From positions 1 to 64,000 of the forward strand of contig JBEEFP010000055.1 of the NCBI GenBank assembly GCA_041166085.1: DNA of 64,000 nt, given 5' to 3'. The DNA comes from JBEEFP01 sp041166085. Lineage in GTDB: Bacteria; Actinomycetota; Acidimicrobiia; Acidimicrobiales; JAFATL01. The notes beneath the pieces are model-generated. The model was not told where the DNA came from, searched no databases, and worked only from the letters and a program-made list of their open reading frames with translations. Shown here one piece after another: positions 56,867 through 64,000 of this stretch (positions within the stretch are counted from its first letter, which is position 1; every line of letters starts with the position of its first letter). A program made the translations under genes and the position numbers.

Positions 56867-57922
56867 CTACTGCAGCTCCGGGGCGGCCCGGCCCGCGATC
56901 AGGGGGAGGTCGAGGTACGTGCGGATGCCGGGCGGCGCGGCGCAGACGTAGGGAATGGCGCTGACGCAGTGCGTCGCTGTCGCGACGATGCCGGGATTGC
57001 GTTCGAGGCCGGCCTCGATGGAGACGGGGTGCCATCCGTGGAAGGTGACGAGACTCGTCGGGTCGCCGGTGACCTCGACCTCGAAGCGCTCGCCCTTCGG
57101 ACCGAAGGTCCACGCCGGGTCGAGGTGCTCCTGGCCCATGAACCAATTGGTGCGCACGGTGATGACGGGCTGGCCGTCGACCGTCGCCTCCCACGTGAAC
57201 CGCTGCGCGGCAACGAGGCCAGGCTCGATCACACCGATGGGCGAGTCGATGGGCGCGGTGGCGACCGCGACCTCGTGGTTGGCACGGCCCTTCGGGTCGG
57301 TGCGGAACCCGAGGGTGTCGGCGACCATGTCGATCGACTGGCGGAAGCCACCGCCCATGAACTGCACCATGGGACTGGTGGCCGCCTCCTCCGGCGTCTT
57401 CCCGAACAGCATGATGTCGCGGATGACGTCAGGCGCTCCGTACGTGCGGATGTCGGAGAACTCCTCGGCCCGCACGTGGGTGATGCGCTGCGACAGAGCC
57501 GACACCATCAGCGGGAAGCGCTCTGTGATCCCGCCTGGGTGGATGCCGGTGCCGTGCAGCGTGCTGCCGCCCTTCTCGCAGGCGGCCTCGAGCGCGGTCA
57601 CGTCTCGACGGCCGGGGTAGAACCAGTTGAGCGGCGTCACCACGTTCTTGCCCGACGCAAGCAGACGAGCCACCACCGCGTCGTCCGCCATGATCGGCGA
57701 GTAGAGGACGCAGTCGGCCGGCAGCGCCACCAAGGCGTCGACATCGGTCGTGGCGGCCACACCCAGGGGCTCGATGCCCGCCAGGTCGCCGGCGTCCTTG
57801 CCGGCCTTGGCTTCGCTCGAGACCCACACCCCGGCCAGCTCGAGCTCGGGGTGGGCGGCGACGCCACCGATGGCGGCTCGGCCCACGCCACCCGTCGCCC
57901 ACTGGATCACCCGCAGTGCCAT
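56867..57922 (-). CDS. DapB-like NAD(P)-dependent dehydrogenase (2,4-diaminopentanoate dehydrogenase-like)
   Basis: A 351-residue oxidoreductase. The N-terminal Rossmann fold starts RVIQWATGGVGRAAIGGVAAHPELELAGVWV, and further blocks are CVLYSPIMADDAVVARLLASGKNVVTPLNWFYP and GIHPGGITERFPL. The fold is that of dihydrodipicolinate reductase, but the sequence belongs to the large actinobacterial group often named after 2,4-diaminopentanoate dehydrogenase, whose real substrates are mostly unknown. ATG 57922 has GGAGGGA as ribosome site. Divergent from the acyl-CoA dehydrogenase at 58031. Confidence 0.85.
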   Translation of the reverse strand: MALRVIQWATGGVGRAAIGGVAAHPELELAGVWVSSEAKAGKDAGDLAGIEPLGVAATTDVDALVALPADCVLYSPIMADDAVVARLLASGKNVVTPLNWFYPGRRDVTALEAACEKGGSTLHGTGIHPGGITERFPLMVSALSQRITHVRAEEFSDIRTYGAPDVIRDIMLFGKTPEEAATSPMVQFMGGGFRQSIDMVADTLGFRTDPKGRANHEVAVATAPIDSPIGVIEPGLVAAQRFTWEATVDGQPVITVRTNWFMGQEHLDPAWTFGPKGERFEVEVTGDPTSLVTFHGWHPVSIEAGLERNPGIVATATHCVSAIPYVCAAPPGIRTYLDLPLIAGRAAPELQ

Positions 57923-58030
57923 GCGTCCCTCCAGTCGTCATTTCGCCGACACAAGCCCGCTCCCCGTACCATCGCACCGATCGCGCAGCCACATGGCTTC
58001 AGAACAGCAACGCAGGGAAGGACACCGACC

Positions 58031-59356
58031 ATGACCACCGTCGCAGACCAGCCGACCAGGGGGGCGGGCGACGTCATCGACGAGCTACGCACGTGGCTCG
58101 AGGAGAACTGGGATCCCGAGCTCACCGTCGGCGAGTGGTGGGAGCGCCTCGGGCTCGAGGGCTGGGCCGCGCCGACCCTTCCCCCCAACGCGTACGGCAA
58201 GGGCGTCCCCCGCAGCGACGCGGTCAAGGTCCTCCAGGAGATCGGGAACTTCGGCGCTCTCGGGCCGCCCGCCGGGCTCGGCCTGCTCCTGGCCGCGCCG
58301 ACCATCGCCGACTACGGGAGCCAGGAGCAGATCGACCTGTACGTGCGCGACATCGTCACGGGACAGAAGGCCTGGTGCCAGCTCTTCAGCGAGCCTGGCG
58401 CCGGGTCCGACCTGGCCGGCCTCACCGCCAAGGCCGTGCAGGACGGCGAGGAGTACGTCGTCAACGGCCAGAAGGTGTGGACGTCGGGCGGACAGATCGC
58501 CGACCTCGGGATGCTGCTGGCCCGCACCAACCCCGATGCGCCGAAGCATCAGGGCATCACGTGGTTCGCCATCGACATGCACCAGCCCGGCATCGACATC
58601 CGCCCGCTGCGTGAGATGACCGGCCACGCCATGTTCAACGAGGTCTTCATGACGGACGCGCGCGTGCCCGCGTCGGCCGTCATCGGCGACGTCAACAACG
58701 GCTGGGCCGTCGCCAACGCCACCCTCATGCACGAGCGGGCCGGACTCGGCGCGGGCGGCGGCGGCGCCGAGGGCTCGGCCCTGCCCGGCACGGTCGCCAA
58801 GCAGCTCGGGCGGCGCGCGGGTGACTACGTCTCGGCGCGCGGCGGCGCCAAGCCCAAGCGGGAGAGCGGCCGGCCCCGCCGGTCGAGCGCGCAGTTCCTC
58901 ATCGACATGGCGAAGGGCAACGGCACGAACACCGACCCGGTCATCCGTCAGGGTCTGGCCAAGCTCCACACGATCGGCGAGATCGGCCGTTACAGCGCCG
59001 AGCGGGTGAAGGCGGCCAAGGCAGCCGGCCGGGACCTGCCGGGCATGGCCAACATCGCCAAGCTGTCGATGAGCGACTCGGTCCGCCTGCAGCGCGATCT
59101 CGGTCTGCAGATCATCGGCGCCTACGGCACGCTGCACGCGTACGACGACGCCCACAAGAAGATCCTCGACGACGCGACGGGCAACCCGTTCCTCACCGGC
59201 ATCACCACCACCGCGCTGTACGCGCAGGCGCCGCCCATCTACGGCGGCACCGACCAGATCCAGAAGAACATCATCGGCGAGCGCGTGCTCGGGCTGCCCA
59301 AGGAGCCCAACAACGACAAGATCACGCCGTTCTCCGAGCTCCCCAAGAACAGCTAG
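58031..59356 (+). CDS. Acyl-CoA dehydrogenase family protein lacking the usual catalytic Glu
   Basis: A 441-residue flavoprotein of the acyl-CoA dehydrogenase family. Motifs for FAD and substrate are present (CQLFSEPGAGSDLAGL, KVWTSGGQIADLGMLLARTN, DVNNGWAVANATLMHER). At the C-terminus the usual EGT is IYGGTDQIQKNIIGERVLGLPKEP, so the standard catalytic Glu is Gly. The base may be on another helix, as in isovaleryl-CoA dehydrogenases, or the protein may be a subunit of a two-gene FadE heteromer. A basic insertion (about 258-290, KPKRESGRPRRSS) is unusual. ATG 58031 follows GGGAAGGA. The LLM gene is next in the same direction. Confidence 0.9.
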   Translation: MTTVADQPTRGAGDVIDELRTWLEENWDPELTVGEWWERLGLEGWAAPTLPPNAYGKGVPRSDAVKVLQEIGNFGALGPPAGLGLLLAAPTIADYGSQEQIDLYVRDIVTGQKAWCQLFSEPGAGSDLAGLTAKAVQDGEEYVVNGQKVWTSGGQIADLGMLLARTNPDAPKHQGITWFAIDMHQPGIDIRPLREMTGHAMFNEVFMTDARVPASAVIGDVNNGWAVANATLMHERAGLGAGGGGAEGSALPGTVAKQLGRRAGDYVSARGGAKPKRESGRPRRSSAQFLIDMAKGNGTNTDPVIRQGLAKLHTIGEIGRYSAERVKAAKAAGRDLPGMANIAKLSMSDSVRLQRDLGLQIIGAYGTLHAYDDAHKKILDDATGNPFLTGITTTALYAQAPPIYGGTDQIQKNIIGERVLGLPKEPNNDKITPFSELPKNS

Positions 59357-59367
59357 GTCGGCGCAGG

Positions 59368-60423
59368 GTGGGCGCCGAGGTCTGGACCGTCGGTGCCGGA
59401 GTGCCCGGCTTCGTCGCGCGCCAAGCGGAACGGGCCGAGATGGCCGGCTACGACGGCCTCCTCATGGTCGACTCGCAGAACCTGGCGGGCGACCCCTATG
59501 TGGCGCTGGCGATCGCGGCGCGCAGCACCGACCGTTTGCAGCTGGGCACCGGCGTCACCAATCCCGTCACCCGCCACCCGGCCGTCACCGCTGCCGCCAT
59601 CGCCAGCGTGCAGGGCGAGTCCGGAGGACGGGCCGTCCTCGGCATCGGCCGCGGTGACTCGGCCCTCGCCCACATCGGCCGAGCACCCGCGCCGGTCGCC
59701 GAGTTCGAGCACTACCTCACCACGCTGCAGTCCTACCTCCGGGGCGAGGCCGTGCCGTTCGACGCGACCAACACCTCGATCGACACGCTCGGGCTGGCCG
59801 GCGCGCCATCCGAGAGCCGCATGCACTGGGTTTCGATGGTCACGCCCAAGGTGCCGGTGGACGTGGCCGCGACCGGGCCGCGCGTTCTTGCACTGGCTGC
59901 CCGGCTCGCCGATCGGGTGACGTTCGCTGTCGGCGCCGATCCGGCTCGGGTGGCCTGGGCCCGTGAGCAGGTGCTGGACGCGCGCCGCGCTGCCGGTCTG
60001 CCCGAGGACGGACTGTCACTCGGGGCGTACGTCAACGTCGTCGCCCATCCCGAACGTGACGTGGCCCTGCAGGTGGCGTCAGGCGGGCTGGCGTCCTTCG
60101 CTCGCTTCTCGGTCATGCACGGCGTCACCACCGGTCCGGTGGACGACGCGTCGCGCGCGGTACTGGACGAGGTGCACGCGGCCTACGACATGACCCATCA
60201 CACCCGGGCCGGCGCGCCGCAGACCGAGGCGCTGACGCCCGACTTCGCAGCCCGCTTCGCCGTGCTCGGGCCCGCAGACGAGTGCGTCGCCCGGTTGCGG
60301 GAACTGGTCGACCTCGGGCTCGACCGGCTGGTGATCATCGGACCGTCCATCAACGCCGACCGAGCCGAGTCCGCCGTCGCCCACCGGACCTTCGCGTCCG
60401 AGGTCCTCCCCGCGCTGCGGTGA
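59368..60423 (+). CDS. LLM-class (F420-dependent type) oxidoreductase
   Basis: Luciferase-like TIM-barrel oxidoreductase of 351 residues, likely using coenzyme F420 as most actinobacterial members do. Family blocks are VPGFVARQAERAEMAGYDGLLMVDSQNLAGDPYVALAIAA, LGTGVTNPVTRHPAVTAAAIASVQGESGGRAVLGIGRGDSA and FAVLGPADECVARLRELVDLGLDRLVIIGPS (in register). GTG 59368 lies 11 bases after the acyl-CoA dehydrogenase stop, so they are probably co-transcribed. The substrate is unknown. The stop is one base from the convergent gene stop. Confidence 0.92.
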   Translation: MGAEVWTVGAGVPGFVARQAERAEMAGYDGLLMVDSQNLAGDPYVALAIAARSTDRLQLGTGVTNPVTRHPAVTAAAIASVQGESGGRAVLGIGRGDSALAHIGRAPAPVAEFEHYLTTLQSYLRGEAVPFDATNTSIDTLGLAGAPSESRMHWVSMVTPKVPVDVAATGPRVLALAARLADRVTFAVGADPARVAWAREQVLDARRAAGLPEDGLSLGAYVNVVAHPERDVALQVASGGLASFARFSVMHGVTTGPVDDASRAVLDEVHAAYDMTHHTRAGAPQTEALTPDFAARFAVLGPADECVARLRELVDLGLDRLVIIGPSINADRAESAVAHRTFASEVLPALR

Positions 60424-60424
60424 G

Positions 60425-61141
60425 TCAGGCGAGCGGCGACCAGGACGCGACGCGCAGGAGGCGGCTCTCCCACCGGTCGCGCACCTCGAGGGCCTCGCGC
60501 ATCCATGTGCCGGGACCCTGATAGGCGGCCGGCACCTCGCGGTTGAGCAGCGGGAGCAGCATCTCGGGCTTGCCGATGCGCTGCCACAGCACGACCTCGC
60601 GCTCGGGACCGGCGCCGAAGGCGGGGACGAGCACCGCGACCAGCTCGAGCAGGCCGCGATCGGCAGCAGCGGCGCGGCGCAGTGTCTCGACGTAGAGCGA
60701 GCCGGCCCGTTCGAGGTACGCGTCGAGGTGGCCGGGATGGGGCCAGGCGGTGTCCTCCATGAACAGCGCCAGGCCGGGACCGCGCTCGACGCTCGCCACC
60801 GGCACCCCGCCGAGGTCGAGCTCCAGCAACGGCGAGAAGGTCGCCGGCTCGAGGACCTTGGCGATCGCGTCGTGGCGCAGCCCGTCGACATCGCGCGCCC
60901 ACGTCCGCAGGTCGCCCCGCCGCACCCGGTCCTGCAGTCGGCCCAGCGCGTCGGCCGACGCCACCGCGGTGACGGTGACCATCGTGTAGGCGGGCCCGGT
61001 GCCGTGGGCCTGGTGTAGGAACCACAGCAGCCGGGCGTCGTCGCCCTCACCGAGGGCCGACATCCAGCCCTCCCGGTAGCACGCCTCGAACTCCTCGGCG
61101 CGGCGGCCCTGGACGTGGTGGACCTCGTGGACGAGCAGCAC
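60425..61141 (-). CDS. Hypothetical protein, probable double ferredoxin-like (NIPSNAP/dimeric barrel) fold
   Basis: A 238-residue soluble protein without recognised family. Two similar halves, each starting with a strand and a helix (LLVHEVHHVQGRRAEEFEACYREGW and VERGPGLALFMEDTAWPHPGHLDAYLERAGSLYVETL, in register), suggest two dimeric alpha/beta barrel modules. Such proteins often monitor or convert small molecules. GTG 61141 is supported by the TACTCT box six bases upstream. It is divergent from the LigD polymerase gene, with only 29 bases between starts. Confidence 0.7.
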   Translation of the reverse strand: MLLVHEVHHVQGRRAEEFEACYREGWMSALGEGDDARLLWFLHQAHGTGPAYTMVTVTAVASADALGRLQDRVRRGDLRTWARDVDGLRHDAIAKVLEPATFSPLLELDLGGVPVASVERGPGLALFMEDTAWPHPGHLDAYLERAGSLYVETLRRAAAADRGLLELVAVLVPAFGAGPEREVVLWQRIGKPEMLLPLLNREVPAAYQGPGTWMREALEVRDRWESRLLRVASWSPLA

Positions 61142-61147
61142 CCGCTC

Positions 61148-61164
61148 AGAGTAGGACCTACCGT
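61148..61164. promoter_or_regulatory. Back-to-back -10 boxes for two leaderless divergent genes
   Basis: Minus strand TACTCT (61153-61148) lies six bases before GTG 61141. Plus strand TACCGT (61159-61164) lies six bases before GTG 61171. The boxes are five bases apart, so only one polymerase can sit here at a time. Confidence 0.5.
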
Positions 61165-61170
61165 GGTCGC

Positions 61171-62160
61171 GTGGTCATGGCAGCCGGGCACGACGTCCCC
61201 ATCACCCACCCCGAGAAGGTCTTCTTCCCGGAGCGGGGTGAGACCAAGGGCGATCTCGTCGAGCACTACCAGCGTGTCGAGGAACCGCTCATGCGCGCGA
61301 TGGGCGGACGTCCCGTGCTGATGCAGCGCTTCCCGGAAGGAGCGGCGGGCTCCTCGTTCTTTCAGAAGCGGGTCCCGAAGGACCACCCGGACTGGCTGCA
61401 GACCACCATCGTGAGCACGCCCAACGGCACGACGTCACAGGCCCTCGTGGCTGCCGACCTGGCCCATGTGCTGTGGGCCGTCAACATGGGCTGCCTCGGC
61501 TTCCACGTGTGGCCCTCGATGGCCGCCGACCCCGAGCACACCGACGAGCTGCGTCTCGACCTCGACCCGACGCCCGGCACCGACTTCACCCACATCCGCG
61601 CCGCCGCGCGCGAGGTGCGGGCGCTGCTCGGTGATCTCGGCATCGTCGGCTATCCGAAGACGACCGGCAACCGCGGCCTGCATGTGTACGTGCGACTCGA
61701 GCCGCGGTGGAACTCCTACGACGTGCGCTTCGCGGCGGTGGCGGCCGCGCGCGAGCTCGAGCGCCGTCGTCCCGACCTCATCACCGCCGCATGGTGGAAG
61801 GAAGAGCGCGGCACGCGCGTCTTCATCGACTTCAACCAGAACGCGCCGCACAAGACCGTGTTCGGCGCCTGGTCGGTGCGCGCCCGCATCGGCGGCCAGG
61901 TATCGACACCGGTCGCGTGGGACGAGATCGACGACATCCACCCCGACGACCTGAACCTGGCCACCCTGCCGTCTCGGCTCGAATCGGTCGGCGACCCGTG
62001 GCTGGGTATGAACGACGCGCCGCAGTCGCTCGAGCCCTTGCTCGAGATGCACCGCCGCGACCGCGAGAGCGGCCTCATGGACGCACCCTGGCCGCCCGTC
62101 TACCCCAAGCAGCCCGACGAGCCGCCGCGGGTCGCGCCCAGCCGCGCCAAGAAGAGCTAG
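61171..62160 (+). CDS. Stand-alone LigD-type polymerase/primase domain
   Basis: Archaeo-eukaryotic primase-like nucleotidyltransferase of 329 residues, related to the polymerase domain of DNA ligase D, which fills gaps and adds ribonucleotides in repair and end joining. It starts VPITHPEKVFFPE, typical of these proteins. The metal Asp pair is in LRLDLDPTPG, and GNRGLHVYVRLEPRW contains the conserved His. The FGAWSVRARIGGQVSTPVAWDEI block completes the core. There are no ligase or phosphoesterase domains and no Ku gene in the window. GTG 61171 is fixed by the TACCGT box six bases upstream. The stop codon overlaps the convergent synthetase stop. Confidence 0.92.
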   Translation: MVMAAGHDVPITHPEKVFFPERGETKGDLVEHYQRVEEPLMRAMGGRPVLMQRFPEGAAGSSFFQKRVPKDHPDWLQTTIVSTPNGTTSQALVAADLAHVLWAVNMGCLGFHVWPSMAADPEHTDELRLDLDPTPGTDFTHIRAAAREVRALLGDLGIVGYPKTTGNRGLHVYVRLEPRWNSYDVRFAAVAAARELERRRPDLITAAWWKEERGTRVFIDFNQNAPHKTVFGAWSVRARIGGQVSTPVAWDEIDDIHPDDLNLATLPSRLESVGDPWLGMNDAPQSLEPLLEMHRRDRESGLMDAPWPPVYPKQPDEPPRVAPSRAKKS

Positions 62161-63719
62161 TTGACGCCGCGCTCCTTGCCCTTCCAGTAGGGCGCACGCA
62201 GCTCGCGCCGCAGGATCTTGCCGGACGGGTTGCGGGGCAGCTCGGCCACGAATTCCACGGACGTCGGGCACTTGAACCCGGCAAGGCGCTCACGGCTGAA
62301 GGTGACGATGTCATCGGCCGACGGGTCGGTGCCTTCGGCCCTCACGACGATGGCCTTCACCGTCTCGCCCCACTTGTCGCTGGGGACGCCGATGGCAGCG
62401 ACGTCGGCGACGTCGGGGTGGGACATGAGCGCGTTCTCGATCTCGGCCGGGTAGATGTTCTCGCCCCCCGAGATGATCATGTCCTTGACCCGGTCGTGGA
62501 TGTAGAGGTAGCCGTCGTCGTCGAAGTAGCCGGCGTCACCCGTCTTGAGCCATCCGTCGGGGGTGATGGTCGCCGCCGTCTCGGCCGGCTTCTGCCAGTA
62601 GCCCTTCATGTTCTGGCCGGTGCGGGCCCAGATCTCCCCGACCCCGCCAACCGCAGCGTCCTCGCCGGTTTCCGCGGACACGACGCGCAGCTCGACGCCG
62701 GTTATGGGCTTCCCCGCGGCGCGCAGACGGTGGGCGTTGGGGCCGTGCGGGTCGTGGTCCTCGGGCATGAGGCAGACGATGGCGCCCGTGGTCTCCGTCA
62801 TCCCGTAGGCCTGGATGAAGTTGCACCCGAACACCCCGATGGACTTCGACAGCACCTCCACCGAGATGGGTGACGCGCCGTAGACGATGGTTCGCAACGC
62901 AGAGAAGTCCATGTCCTGCACGCCCGGGACCATGAGCATGAACTGCAGCACGGCGGGCACCGCGAAGAGGTTGGTGACGCCCTTCTCCGGAATCAGCTGC
63001 AACATGGCGACCGGATCGACCTCGCGCATCAGGATCGAATGGCAGCCGACGAAGAGTCCGACGGTCGCATACCCGCTCCCACCGATGTGGAACAGCGGCA
63101 TGGCGACGAGGTTCACGCTGTTCTCGTCGAAGCCCCAGTCCGGCGCCGCCGTCGGCAGGAGCGCGAACAGGTTGTTGTTGGTGAGCATCACGCCCTTGGG
63201 CAGGCCGGTGGTGCCCGACGTGTACAGCTGAAAGGCCACGTCGTCGGGACCGGACTGCACACCGGGGTCCTCGGCCGGTTGTGCGCCGACCCAGCTCTCG
63301 TAGTCCTGATGACGGGCGTGGTCGCCCACGACGATGAACTTCTTCACCGTTGCCAGCTCCGACTCGATCTGGTCGAGCACCGGGACGAACTCTGCGCCCA
63401 CGACGAACACCTTGGCCTGCGAGTCCTGCACGATCTGCGCGACCTCAGGTGGGGCCAGGCGCCAGTTCACCGCCACGTTGACGGCGTTGATCTTGCCGCC
63501 GCCCAGCAGCAGCTCGAAGTACTCGACGCTGTTCTTGTCGAGGAACGCCACTCGATCGTCCGGCCCGACGCCCTCGGCCGCGAGGGCCTGGGCGACCTGG
63601 CTCGAACGGGCGTCGAGCTCCCCGAAGGTCCAGGTGCGGTCGCCGTAGGTCAAGGCGGGACGGTCGGGACGCTCACGCCCGTGCACCCGCGCCATCTCGG
63701 CAATGGTGGTGATCGACAT
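62157..63719 (-). CDS. Fatty acyl-CoA synthetase (AMP-forming)
   Basis: ANL-superfamily ligase of 520 residues that activates a fatty or other carboxylic acid as acyl-AMP and then acyl-CoA. Motifs: P-loop-like LYTSGTTGLPKGVMLTN, A5 YGMTETTGAI, hinge DGWLKTGDAGYFDDDGYLYIHDRVKDMIISGGENIYPAEIE in register, and the catalytic Lys in NPSGKILRRELR. The start ATG 63719 (MSITTIAEMA) is supported by TAGCCT seven bases upstream. The stop shares CTAG with the LigD polymerase gene. It is divergent from a nitroreductase. With the acyl-CoA dehydrogenases nearby it fits lipid catabolism; the chain length is unknown. Confidence 0.93.
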   Translation of the reverse strand: MSITTIAEMARVHGRERPDRPALTYGDRTWTFGELDARSSQVAQALAAEGVGPDDRVAFLDKNSVEYFELLLGGGKINAVNVAVNWRLAPPEVAQIVQDSQAKVFVVGAEFVPVLDQIESELATVKKFIVVGDHARHQDYESWVGAQPAEDPGVQSGPDDVAFQLYTSGTTGLPKGVMLTNNNLFALLPTAAPDWGFDENSVNLVAMPLFHIGGSGYATVGLFVGCHSILMREVDPVAMLQLIPEKGVTNLFAVPAVLQFMLMVPGVQDMDFSALRTIVYGASPISVEVLSKSIGVFGCNFIQAYGMTETTGAIVCLMPEDHDPHGPNAHRLRAAGKPITGVELRVVSAETGEDAAVGGVGEIWARTGQNMKGYWQKPAETAATITPDGWLKTGDAGYFDDDGYLYIHDRVKDMIISGGENIYPAEIENALMSHPDVADVAAIGVPSDKWGETVKAIVVRAEGTDPSADDIVTFSRERLAGFKCPTSVEFVAELPRNPSGKILRRELRAPYWKGKERGVN

Positions 63720-63726
63720 GGCCGGG

Positions 63727-63732
63727 AGGCTA
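63727..63732 (-). promoter_or_regulatory. -10 box TAGCCT of the acyl-CoA synthetase gene
   Basis: Minus-strand TAGCCT ends seven bases before ATG 63719. Its TA overlaps a plus-strand TAACCA (63731-63736) that lies seven bases before the nitroreductase ATG, so the two divergent promoters share bases. Confidence 0.45.
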
Positions 63733-63743
63733 ACCAGGAGGAC

Positions 63744-64000
63744 ATGGACCTGCTCGAAGCCCTCCGCACCACCGGCGCCGTCCGTGAGTTCCGACCCGAA
63801 CCGGTGGCGGACGACGTGCTGTGGCGCATCCTCGACACGGCGCGCTTCTCCCCGAGCGGGGGAAATAGCCAAGGGTGGCGGGTCGTGGTGGTGCAGGACC
63901 CGGCCAAGAAGCGCGCCCTTCGCGACCTCTATCTGCCCGGTTGGTACGAGTACTTGGCCATCTCCGCCGCGGGGATGCGCCCGTGGTCACCGGTCAACGA
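63744..64000 (+). CDS. Nitroreductase-family flavoprotein, 3' end outside window
   Basis: The first 85 residues of an FMN-dependent oxidoreductase. MDLLEALRTTGAVREFRPEPV matches the N-terminus of the nitroreductase family, in which the Arg residues contact FMN, and FSPSGGNSQGWRVVVVQDP is the next conserved block (SPSGGNxQPW type). ATG 63744 follows AGGAGG and TAACCA. It is divergent from the acyl-CoA synthetase by 24 bases. Substrate and length remain unknown because the gene runs off the window. Confidence 0.88.
   Translation, partial: MDLLEALRTTGAVREFRPEPVADDVLWRILDTARFSPSGGNSQGWRVVVVQDPAKKRALRDLYLPGWYEYLAISAAGMRPWSPVN

Overview
The window is very GC-rich, densely coded DNA with almost no intergenic space, frequent GTG starts and ATGA/GTGA overlaps. 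The gene content points to an actinobacterium outside the well-studied genera, most likely of the class Acidimicrobiia: an ergothioneine cluster, an F420-type luciferase-like oxidoreductase, a stand-alone LigD polymerase domain, an archaeal-style valyl-tRNA synthetase, many acyl-CoA enzymes, and HAAT-type ABC transporters with fused subunits. That placement is inference; no rRNA, tRNA, phage, insertion sequence or CRISPR was seen. Thirteen genes on both strands have a TANNNT hexamer 6-9 bases before the start codon and no Shine-Dalgarno, which suggests widespread leaderless transcription.

Layout. 1-2501: end of a fused LivF-LivG ATPase and a secreted, C-terminally anchored protein. 2553-6249: large LuxR/MalT-type regulator and a two-gene unit with a DUF4386 membrane protein. 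6329-9798: acyl-CoA dehydrogenase, divergent zinc alcohol dehydrogenase, MFS pump. 9958-11649: single-chain ECF sigma/anti-sigma membrane protein and a cold-shock protein. 11829-15718: divergent cysS and valS sharing one promoter element. 15780-17912: HD-GYP protein with an extracytoplasmic Ig/cadherin-like domain and small proteins. 18099-22315: possible leader peptide and egtABCD (no egtE). 22356-27152: TetR regulator, alpha-L-fucosidase, kinase-like APH protein, thiC with a TPP riboswitch. 27218-31976: MarR/YceI pair with three operator-like repeats, then the ATP-grasp/alpha-E/transglutaminase trio. 31984-36219: sulfatase, DUF1330, TetR, pheA and a fluoride-channel pair. 36220-39115: structured intergenic region, CsoR repressor with operator, permease-YHS fusion, cysteine dioxygenase, rhodanese. 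39259-46291: complete fused-subunit HAAT ABC transporter with its own secreted partner. 46339-50190: short NhaA, rhomboid protease, small genes, UbiB kinase. 50295-55965: two-domain VOC protein with an ECF sigma factor, two MFS transporters, TetR, DUF1232 protein. 55966-64000: extradiol dioxygenase, DapB-like dehydrogenase, acyl-CoA dehydrogenase, LLM oxidoreductase, LigD polymerase domain, acyl-CoA synthetase, start of a nitroreductase.

Most interesting signals: (1) a family of near-perfect 21-23 bp-arm hairpins without U-tracts, two of which (6268-6312, 46294-46338) differ by compensated changes in both arms, and a related large palindrome inside an MFS gene; (2) two fused-subunit HAAT transporters, each next to a secreted C-anchored protein; (3) the sigma/anti-sigma/sensor fusion; (4) the CsoR-controlled permease-YHS fusion beside sulfur-oxidising enzymes; (5) an NhaA that seems to lack an internal helix pair; (6) a 7-bp element that can serve as -10 box for both cysS and valS.
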